Assembly: GCA_947174215.1 (NCBI GenBank)
Contig: CAMWIB010000055.1
Coordinates: 1 to 7,138 of the forward strand
Source of the DNA: an uncultured Clostridia bacterium
GTDB lineage: Bacteria > Bacillota > Clostridia > Christensenellales > CAG-917
DNA length: 7,138 nucleotides
Direction of reading: 5' to 3'
Shown here piece by piece: positions 1 to 5,650 of this stretch. Made by a program: the position numbers and the translations under genes. How positions within the stretch are numbered: position 1 is the stretch's first letter; each line of letters opens with the position of its first letter. Below the pieces are notes generated by a model that was not told the DNA's origin, searched no databases, and saw nothing but the letters and a program-made list of their open reading frames with translations.

Positions 1-1099
1 TTGCACTGTAACACGCCTTACCGGGTACCTGATGCAATACGCTTCCGCTCTCGCCTTCGAGCCAACGCCAATCGCAAAGCTGATGAAGTTTGATGTCGCC
101 GCTGTTGAGCAAGTACATATCGCCGTCCGCAACGAATCTGTCCGCAACGAAGGGTACGCCCGAGTAGGAAAGCGCCTTATAGCCGCCGTCAAGCGTGAGG
201 TAGTCTATATTCGTGCGGGTTTTGGAAAGGTGGTCTACGTATTGCTTTCTCACGTTATATGAAGCGACGATAAAGTCTATCGCGCCGCCCGAGGTTTCTT
301 CAACCGCGTCGATAGCGTCCTGAATTGCGCTGACCGTCACAGTTCCGTCAATATCCTGCGTATAGGGAGTGAGGAAGGAATAGTTCTTTCTTTCAAGGCC
401 GTATATGCTGTCACTGCCGCCGAAGATTGCTTCAAGGCCGGTAATTTCATTGTCCTTCGAGCCTTGAACGTAGAGCTTATAGCCCGCGCCGTACTTAGAA
501 CCTGCCGTAAGACTGAGGGTTACGAGCTTCTTCGTTCTGTCGATAGCGACTATTCTTGCGCCCGACAAAGCGGTATCCTTCACGCCCGCAGAGGTGTATA
601 CGTCCACCGTCATACCCTCCATAAGCGCTTTAATGCTGTCAACTGTAAGCTGATTGTTGCTCGTACCTACGTTCGCAACCGTCGTCGCAATGACGCCGCT
701 ACCGTCGCCGTACAGCATACGGCCGAAGTTGAACTTGCTTGCTTTGAGCAATCCGTCCATTTCAGCGTTGAGCAGGTTGACGAATGCGCCCGCGTTGTTT
801 TGTGATGCGCGTATCGCCTTGTCTGAAAGCTCAATCTTACCGAAGAGGTTTTTTAGCGTAAGCGTAAACTGCGCGTAGTTGTTGCCGCCGCTTGCGGGCA
901 GGTTGTCGTTCTCCTCTCCCGAGCCTATACCGCCGTTGATACCATAGGGGGCGAGCTTCTTGACCTCCTTACCCCATACGTCCGCAGTAGTCTGCTCTAT
1001 TTTTGCAAGCAATGGATTCACGCCCACGTTGAGCTGGTCGGCAAGTACTCCGAGATAAAACGTTTTAAGTGCCTTATCGGCATTCGAAATTGTTACCAT
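1..1099 (-). CDS. Phage major capsid protein (HK97-fold type), C-terminus cut by window edge
   Basis: The frame is open from the ATG at 1099 to the left edge, giving 366 residues without a stop. The protein is expected to be the coat subunit that assembles into the icosahedral head. N-terminal features include an acidic Gly-rich segment (residues 54-72) followed by strand-rich sequence and a helix (about 90-121), like the N-arm and long helix of HK97-fold coats. Residues about 150-215 are strand-rich and could be an inserted domain. The region 311-350 (SGVPFVADRF, then WRWLEGESG at 344-352) is the conserved late beta/P-domain pattern seen in Firmicutes phage coats. The end of the pattern is missing, so I infer that only a few dozen residues lie beyond the edge. 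The start is fixed by an AGGAG eight bases upstream. The gene lies directly after the scaffold gene, the usual place for a coat gene. The family call rests on remembered sequence pattern plus gene order. Confidence 0.85.
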   Translation of the reverse strand, partial: MVTISNADKALKTFYLGVLADQLNVGVNPLLAKIEQTTADVWGKEVKKLAPYGINGGIGSGEENDNLPASGGNNYAQFTLTLKNLFGKIELSDKAIRASQNNAGAFVNLLNAEMDGLLKASKFNFGRMLYGDGSGVIATTVANVGTSNNQLTVDSIKALMEGMTVDVYTSAGVKDTALSGARIVAIDRTKKLVTLSLTAGSKYGAGYKLYVQGSKDNEITGLEAIFGGSDSIYGLERKNYSFLTPYTQDIDGTVTVSAIQDAIDAVEETSGGAIDFIVASYNVRKQYVDHLSKTRTNIDYLTLDGGYKALSYSGVPFVADRFVADGDMYLLNSGDIKLHQLCDWRWLEGESGSVLHQVPGKACYSA

Positions 1100-1107
1100 A
1101 ATTTTTA

Positions 1108-1113
1108 CTCCTA
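1108..1113 (-). promoter_or_regulatory. Shine-Dalgarno site of the capsid gene fused to the scaffold stop codon
   Basis: On the minus strand the bases read TAGGAG. The TAG is the stop of the scaffold gene and AGGAG is the ribosome binding site of the capsid gene, with eight bases to its ATG. Ribosomes finishing the scaffold therefore end on the initiation site of the coat gene, which suggests translational coupling. It also fixes the capsid start. Confidence 0.85.
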
Positions 1114-1890
1114 TTTGTTATTTTTCAAAAACATAATTCCGGCTTCTTCTACCGTCCTTGGCTTAACCTTTGGCGCAACGCATTGAAGCCCGCCCTCTCT
1201 CATCGTGTGCGGAGGCATACCCCTGCGCACGTCGTCGAGATACTGCGAGATGACCGCGTTTCTCACCTTTTCGGAGCAAAGCACGTAGTCGTTCAAAAAT
1301 TGTCCGTCATTAAGCAACTGCTCGGGCGTACGGAACTTGTCGGCAAGCACGGCTACGAGCGCGGAGTTCAGACAGTTTCTGTCCTCTCTCATCTGCGGAT
1401 TGGCTATGAGCATATTTGCAATATCCTTTGCAAACGCTTTTGCGGCGGGGATTTCCGTAAAAAACTTGTCCACCGCACTCTTCCATTCCTCATCGCTCAT
1501 CATTGGCTGTATGCCATCTGACTGGGTATCGCTTAGTTGTTCGCCGTCTGACGACTCGCCATTTGACTGCTTGTCGTTCGGTTCGCCGTTTGACAGCTTA
1601 CCCTTTTCAAGCTCTTTGAGCCTCTGCGAGCGGCGAGTAAACTCTCTTTCAAGCTCGCCGTACGCACGCAGTAATTCCTGCGGGTTTTTGAATTTGCCTA
1701 AATTACATTTGTTGATTTCATCGTTTTCCACATTTGTCTGCGTATTTGTTTGAGCAATCACGCCCTCTGCCTGCTCGGCGGGAACGCCGCTACTCTGTGC
1801 CAAGCCGTCGCCATCCGTAAAGCAAGCCGTCACTTCAACCGTCAAAGCGTTTACGCTGTCGCCGTCCGCATTAAAATTTTTATTCTCCAT
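1111..1890 (-). CDS. Phage capsid scaffold-like protein
   Basis: This 259-residue acidic, hydrophilic protein lies between portal and coat genes, the usual place of the scaffold that guides procapsid assembly and then leaves the head. Residues 65-95 start with GKFKNPQELLRAYGELEREF and continue as a charged heptad-like helix. This 'GKFK..-ELL-AY-LE-EFT..S--L-EL' pattern is common in clostridial phage scaffold proteins (from memory). Residues 98-128 form a Ser/Asn/Asp/Gly-rich linker with SNGE/SDGE repeats. Residues 133-225 are predicted mostly helical, and the C-terminus is basic (about 240-246, 255-259); a basic C-terminal helix is how P22-type scaffolds bind coat. No protease signature is visible. 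The ATG overlaps the end of the portal gene by 11 bases, and AAGGAG at 1900-1905 lies nine bases upstream, supporting this start. The role is inferred from position, composition and the helical motif. Confidence 0.75.
   Translation of the reverse strand: MENKNFNADGDSVNALTVEVTACFTDGDGLAQSSGVPAEQAEGVIAQTNTQTNVENDEINKCNLGKFKNPQELLRAYGELEREFTRRSQRLKELEKGKLSNGEPNDKQSNGESSDGEQLSDTQSDGIQPMMSDEEWKSAVDKFFTEIPAAKAFAKDIANMLIANPQMREDRNCLNSALVAVLADKFRTPEQLLNDGQFLNDYVLCSEKVRNAVISQYLDDVRRGMPPHTMREGGLQCVAPKVKPRTVEEAGIMFLKNNK
1511..1594 (-). repeat. Degenerate in-frame 12-bp repeats encoding the scaffold linker
   Basis: Four related 12-mers on the plus strand, atgccatctgac (1511), tcgccgtctgac (1541), tcgccatttgac (1556) and tcgccgtttgac (1583), are spaced 30, 15 and 27 bases apart. 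All spacings are multiples of three. On the coding (minus) strand they give SNGE, SNGE, SDGE and SDGI within scaffold residues 100-127. The pattern suggests a flexible linker that grew or drifts by in-frame duplication. Confidence 0.6.
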
Positions 1891-3763
1891 CTATACCCTC
1901 TCCTTCCTGAAAGCGTTTTTGCATTTCGCTCACCTCGCCGTTAAGATTTGCAAGCTGAGTGTGCATAGCGATATGGTTTGCAACTCTGTCGCGCAAAGCT
2001 CTGTCCTTATTGCACTTTGACGACACGCACATCTTGATATGCTCGCCAATGTGAAGCGTATGGTCGTCGTACACGTCGGGCGTAAGTTCGCCGCTTGCGA
2101 AATCGAGATTCTCTCTTAGTGCCTTCTTGCGGTGTACCTCGTCCGCGCTTCTGCCGTCCTCCCAGTTTCCGAAGCCGAGTATTTCGAACAGCTTGGTCTT
2201 TATACCGTCCGACATTCTGCCCTCGTTATCCGTAAACAGTCCGAGCTTCAAGAGGTCGTACACCATAGCGCGGCGCGCCGACAGCGTATCCTCTATATCG
2301 CTTACCGTGTCGAATACGATATCCTCGCTGTCTATGTTCCTTGACGAGAACGCGGCAATTTCCACCTCTCCGTTATCTCCCGTGATACGCTTGACTCTCG
2401 GCACTTCGGCAAACTGACGGTAGAGGCGAAGTATCTGTTTGCTTATCCTCTTCACGCCCTCGCGCAGACTGTCCGCAGTAAGCGAAATACGCGTGTCGTC
2501 CTGTTCGAGAAGCAAGGATATAGCCGTACCCGACGATACGTTTGACGGCACCTGCGAGTATGTCGTGACCTCGCTTACGCCGCTTATCATCACGAATTCG
2601 TTAAGTAGCTTCTCTTCCTCGCGCGAGAATTCCGTTGGCACCTGCGAGGGACTAAGCATAATCGGCGGAGTTCCGCCCTGCCTGTATACCACGATTTTTC
2701 CCGGTGGCAAGCCCTCTTCTTCGAGGCTGTCCGTATCCACCGAACCGTCCTCAACCGCGAGTACGCCCACCGCAATACGGTTCATAAACTCGTGCTTTCT
2801 GTTCTTTACGGTGTTGTAGGCGCGCTGTACGGGTATGATACGCTCCACCACGGAAGTGCCGAAGAAGTTTGTCAGATTCTCTATACACACCTGCCTTGCA
2901 AACGGATATTCTCTGCCGCCGTCCTCGCCGTTGATATACGGTAAATCCCCCATATACAACAGTTTGTCGCCCGCGACGATAATGAGTCTGCCGTTTTTAT
3001 GCTCGGCAGTCGGCATCTCGTACTTTTCAATTACGGTTACGCTATCCTCTCTTTTTTCGCTCACTATCTTTGGAACGGTCGCCGTGTAGCCGAAGCCGCC
3101 CGCAACCTGCGCGTTGTCGAAGGAAAACACGTTCACGTCGCCGCCCTTCACTTCCTTGCCCCATATGCGCTTTACCTCGGCAGTCGTAAGCACCTTGGCG
3201 TGCATAATAGACGATTGCTTGTCTATATCGGTGATTGCGATATCCTCAGGGAAAATCTCGAATGGTGGACAAAGCGTAACGCTTACGTCACCCTCGCGTA
3301 CAAGCGCGTCTGCGTCAAGCGCGCGCCCCTTTTCAGGGTCCCAAGTAATCTTGAAAAACGCACTACCCGTAATCTCGCTCCACGTATTTGCAAGCGATAG
3401 CTGTGCGGAAAAGTTATTTTCCTTACATACCGCTTCGATAAGCTTCGTTGCAAGCGACGCGGAAGCCACGTCATCGTCGTCGGACGTAGCGGGACGTACG
3501 GTCGCCTTTGCCTTTACTCTCGACAGCTTTGCAAGACGGGTTTCAAGTATTGGCGCAATATGGTTGTACACCTCGCGCTGTTGCCAGTAATACTGCTTTC
3601 CGTCGTCCTCGATATCGCCCTTTGGAGTTATCTGTGCGAATTGATTGCCCATGACGAAGTTCATATTCAACCGCCAGTTAAGCTCTACGGGGCGCCTTGC
3701 CTCCTGCCTTTTCTTGAAATCGGCAAGCACCTCGGATACGATTTTTTGTTCAAAATCAGACAT
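1880..3763 (-). CDS. Phage portal protein (P22-like head-to-tail connector)
   Basis: This 627-residue protein would form the ring at one capsid vertex through which TerL pumps DNA and to which the tail attaches. Visible landmarks are an N-terminal charged helix followed by LNWRLNMNFVMGNQF (28-42), an aspartate run at 95-98, WSEITGSAFFKITWDPEKG (128-146), PVQRAYNTVKNRKHEFMNRI (311-330) and SGVSEVTTYSQVPSNVSSG (394-412) followed by a helix ending LLLEQDDTR (417-425). The last three resemble conserved segments of P22-type portals (PQ--YN and SG-A---L-EQ). A C-terminal helical region (about 560-620) carries the His/Asp-rich DDHTLHIGEH (566-575). The length fits the larger P22-like portals rather than the 400-500-residue HK97/lambda types. 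It lies after TerL and before the scaffold. The start ATG has AAGGAG seven bases upstream on a fused stop/SD site. The frame is intact. Confidence 0.88.
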   Translation of the reverse strand: MSDFEQKIVSEVLADFKKRQEARRPVELNWRLNMNFVMGNQFAQITPKGDIEDDGKQYYWQQREVYNHIAPILETRLAKLSRVKAKATVRPATSDDDDVASASLATKLIEAVCKENNFSAQLSLANTWSEITGSAFFKITWDPEKGRALDADALVREGDVSVTLCPPFEIFPEDIAITDIDKQSSIMHAKVLTTAEVKRIWGKEVKGGDVNVFSFDNAQVAGGFGYTATVPKIVSEKREDSVTVIEKYEMPTAEHKNGRLIIVAGDKLLYMGDLPYINGEDGGREYPFARQVCIENLTNFFGTSVVERIIPVQRAYNTVKNRKHEFMNRIAVGVLAVEDGSVDTDSLEEEGLPPGKIVVYRQGGTPPIMLSPSQVPTEFSREEEKLLNEFVMISGVSEVTTYSQVPSNVSSGTAISLLLEQDDTRISLTADSLREGVKRISKQILRLYRQFAEVPRVKRITGDNGEVEIAAFSSRNIDSEDIVFDTVSDIEDTLSARRAMVYDLLKLGLFTDNEGRMSDGIKTKLFEILGFGNWEDGRSADEVHRKKALRENLDFASGELTPDVYDDHTLHIGEHIKMCVSSKCNKDRALRDRVANHIAMHTQLANLNGEVSEMQKRFQEGEGIDGE

Positions 3764-3769
3764 CTTTTT

Positions 3770-3777
3770 CTCCTTTA
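3770..3777 (-). promoter_or_regulatory. Shine-Dalgarno site of the portal gene fused to the upstream stop codon
   Basis: On the minus strand the bases read TAAAGGAG. TAA ends the small charged protein and AAGGAG serves the portal ATG at 3763, with a short A-rich spacer of six bases. This repeats the stop-plus-SD arrangement seen before the capsid gene and points to coupled translation of the head operon. Confidence 0.85.
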
Positions 3778-4092
3778 TTTTTTCGCCCCACGCTTGGACT
3801 TCTCTTTGCGCTCGGCGTTAGATTTCTCTTCTTCCTGCTTTTCAAGCTCTTTAAGCAGGCGCATTTTCTCCTTTTCAAGCTCCTCGTCTGAAAGCTCGCT
3901 CACGTCCTTATCGCCGTTAAGCTCCATATAAGTTTTGAGTGCGCTACTGTCGGGCGGGCAGTACTTTTCAAGCACCTTCCGCTTGGTGAGCGCAATCTCG
4001 CCGTCGTCCTTCACGGCGTACTCTTCCTGCACCTCTTTGTAGGAATATCCCTTAGCCCGCTTCAAAAGCGCGTTCAAAATTTCTTCATCCAT
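3775..4092 (-). CDS. Small charged phage protein between TerL and portal; possible small terminase-like protein
   Basis: This 105-residue protein has two parts. Residues 1-60 contain ALLKRAKGYSYKEVQEEYAV (8-27), DGEIALTKRKV (30-40) and CPPDSSALKTYMEL (45-58). Residues about 63-105 are a Glu/Lys-rich helix, probably coiled, with a very basic end (KRGAKK). From memory, an '-A-GY-Y-EV-EE- ... K--PPD--A---L' arrangement occurs in small proteins encoded next to terminases in Firmicutes phages, some annotated as small terminase subunits. On that basis a DNA-recognition or packaging-accessory role is possible. A head-completion or chaperone role cannot be excluded. Its ATG overlaps the TerL end by 19 bases in another frame, with AAGGG seven bases upstream. 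No helix-turn-helix is obvious by eye. The gene is very likely real; its function is uncertain. Confidence 0.75.
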   Translation of the reverse strand: MDEEILNALLKRAKGYSYKEVQEEYAVKDDGEIALTKRKVLEKYCPPDSSALKTYMELNGDKDVSELSDEELEKEKMRLLKELEKQEEEKSNAERKEKSKRGAKK

Positions 4093-5513
4093 GGCTTATC
4101 CCTTCTCACATTCCGTATCAGTCTTTCCTTGTCAATCTGTATCTGCGATTTAGGCTGATTAGGCGGCGTGGGCGGCTTTGCCTGAGTCATGACGAAGTAG
4201 CGCAATTCGTCAAGCGCGTGGTCGTCAACTTTTTTAGGTCTGTCACCCTTTCCCCACCAATAGCTTTTTATTTCACGTATGAGATTTACGCAGTTTGAAA
4301 AAATATATATTCGCGGCGGTCTTTGCTCAAAAAGCGACTTTAATCGCTGTATTCCGCTATATAAATCCTTATTTACGTCGGTATTGACTAAGATTCCCTT
4401 TTCGGAGAACAGCTCCGCAACGCTCTTCTCTGCGGCAAGCGTACGCTGATTTGCCGCACTGTCTATAAGTGCGTGAAGCCTGCCCTTACTATCTCTTTCC
4501 CACCCGAGCGAATCGGCAATTTTTGATATCTGCTCTACGTGATGGTCTATGTTCTGCCCCGCCTCGAAATGCTCGGCTATAACGTAAATAACCCCGTCGT
4601 AATCCACCGCGTAAAAGTGACAGCTCGTAGGATTTGAAAGACCGGGGTCTATTGATATGTTGCTATACCACTCCTTAGGCACGGTGAACGGCTCTATGAC
4701 GTGTACGCTCTGGTCGAACTCGGGATAGACGAGTCCCTCGCCCGCCGAAAACTTCCCGAATCTGCGCGAGAGCTGTTCGCTCTTTGGAACGACAGTCTGC
4801 ATCGTCTTTACTTCCTGCGCGTCGAGATAGGGATTGTCGTTCCACTCCATATACTCGCACCACACCTCGGGGTCGTCGTTGCAGTTGAGTTCTATCTCGT
4901 CGTACACCCACGTAAGACCTTTGAGCGGGGTCATAGTGCCGAATATGTCGCCGCACCTGTCGAACACTCTCATTCTGCACTCGTCGTAGATATCCTTCGG
5001 CGGCTCCTCGTCAAACCACACGAAGTCCAACGATACGCCCTGAAATTTCTCTCTCCCTTGGTCGCAGGACTTAAAGCCTATCCTGCTCGTTCCGCCGAAT
5101 ACGTTTTTCACCACGATATAGTCGATAATGCCGTATTCGGGCGAGGTATGCTTACCCTCTCTCATCACCACGTCCGCCATATATCTCGGAGAAAGATACT
5201 TCAAAATTTTCGCTTGCGCCACGTCCCTCTGCACCTGCTGAGAGAGGCTCACAACCCATCCCGACACGTTGTCCCTATTGCGTCTATACGGGTGTATGCC
5301 ACGCGCAAGCCACACGCTCTCCACCGCGCCGCACTCCGTCTTGCCCGAGCGGTTGCCGCCGAATACCCAGCGGTTGCGCTTTAAGCATCTGTGAAACGCC
5401 ATCTGCTTTTCGTGTACGAGCGTAGTGTTGTATCCCGCAAGCGCGTCGTTTTTGCGGGCGTCCATTTCGCGTTCGATTTTAAGGAGTCGTAAAAGCGTAT
5501 CGTTGTCCTTCAT
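4074..5513 (-). CDS. terL: Phage terminase large subunit (ATPase-nuclease packaging motor)
   Basis: This 479-residue protein cuts concatemeric phage DNA and drives ATP-powered translocation into the procapsid while docked on the portal. The N-terminal ATPase has a Walker A GGNRSGKT (52-59; Lys58, Thr59), a Walker B FVWFDEE (164-170; Asp168, Glu169) and a coupling motif TMTP (193-196). The C-terminal RNase H-like nuclease has three expected metal-binding acidic positions: Asp289 in SIDPG, Asp351 in LIDSA and Asp435 in DHALDELRY. All key residues are present and the length fits P22-like large terminases (about 500), so it looks functional. The start is the only ATG, GTG or TTG before an in-frame TAG at 5532-5534, yet no Shine-Dalgarno sequence precedes it, unlike the downstream genes. 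It is the first gene of the leftward operon, and a canonical small terminase gene is absent upstream. Its end overlaps the next gene by 19 bases. Confidence 0.96.
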   Translation of the reverse strand: MKDNDTLLRLLKIEREMDARKNDALAGYNTTLVHEKQMAFHRCLKRNRWVFGGNRSGKTECGAVESVWLARGIHPYRRNRDNVSGWVVSLSQQVQRDVAQAKILKYLSPRYMADVVMREGKHTSPEYGIIDYIVVKNVFGGTSRIGFKSCDQGREKFQGVSLDFVWFDEEPPKDIYDECRMRVFDRCGDIFGTMTPLKGLTWVYDEIELNCNDDPEVWCEYMEWNDNPYLDAQEVKTMQTVVPKSEQLSRRFGKFSAGEGLVYPEFDQSVHVIEPFTVPKEWYSNISIDPGLSNPTSCHFYAVDYDGVIYVIAEHFEAGQNIDHHVEQISKIADSLGWERDSKGRLHALIDSAANQRTLAAEKSVAELFSEKGILVNTDVNKDLYSGIQRLKSLFEQRPPRIYIFSNCVNLIREIKSYWWGKGDRPKKVDDHALDELRYFVMTQAKPPTPPNQPKSQIQIDKERLIRNVRRDKPWMKKF

Positions 5514-5597
5514 ACGCCGAGAATAATATCGCTAAGTCGCAAAATACAAAAAATTATGTCAATGATATTTTCAAATCAACAAAAATTCTGATGAAAA

Positions 5598-5626
5598 AAT
5601 GTAGTCAAAGGCTTTCAATTTGTCAA
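5598..5626 (-). promoter_or_regulatory. Candidate sigma-70-type promoter for the phage head operon
   Basis: On the minus strand a perfect -35 box TTGACA (5626 down to 5621) is followed by a 17-base spacer and a weak -10 box TACATT (5603 down to 5598, four of six consensus positions). It would start transcription near 5591, roughly 78 bases before the TerL ATG. A second TTGACA (5562-5557) has no fitting -10, and a perfect TATAAT (5634-5629) has only a poor -35. The choice among these is uncertain. Confidence 0.4.
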
Positions 5627-5641
5627 CTATTATAGTATCAT
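5613..5641 (+). promoter_or_regulatory. Weak candidate promoter for the membrane-protein gene, implying a near-leaderless mRNA
   Basis: TATCAT (5636-5641, five of six -10 positions) sits 17 bases after a poor -35 (TTTCAA, 5613-5618). Transcription would begin around 5648, only a few bases before the ATG at 5651. TTGTCA at 5620-5625 with TATACA at 5643-5648 is a better pair, but it would start inside the gene. No Shine-Dalgarno sequence precedes the ATG, which fits a very short or absent leader. Several AT-rich alternatives exist. Confidence 0.3.
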
Positions 5642-5650
5642 ATATACACT

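Larger units (their letters stand above)
5514..5650. other. AT-rich divergent intergenic region; candidate phage/non-phage junction
   Basis: These 137 bases separate leftward TerL from the rightward membrane-protein gene and are much richer in A and T than either flank. No tRNA, no convincing ORF and no terminator hairpin is visible. GTCAA occurs three times (5558, 5604, 5622), equivalent to TTGAC on the minus strand, and a perfect 11-base palindrome ACTATTATAGT lies at 5626-5636. The region must hold the promoters for both genes. If the phage block ends here it would also hold an attachment-site remnant, but no att core can be named without the other phage end. Confidence 0.6.

Noticed and set aside
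464..878. Plus-strand open frames antisense to the capsid gene
   Set aside because: The minus strand is open across the whole region and gives a coherent coat protein with a good ribosome binding site; the plus-strand products look like nothing known.
2999..3590. Overlapping plus-strand open frames antisense to the portal gene
   Set aside because: They are low-complexity Ser- or Arg/Leu-rich shadows of a well-supported portal coding sequence, with no initiation signals.
4701..5384. A 227-codon open frame on the plus strand, antisense to terL
   Set aside because: It lies wholly opposite the terminase gene, has no ribosome binding site and its product has no recognisable domain. It is explained by the codon bias of the real gene, which carries all terminase motifs.
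5557..5562. Second minus-strand TTGACA as the terL -35 box
   Set aside because: No -10-like hexamer occurs at 16-18 bases downstream; the nearest TATTAT is 28 bases away.
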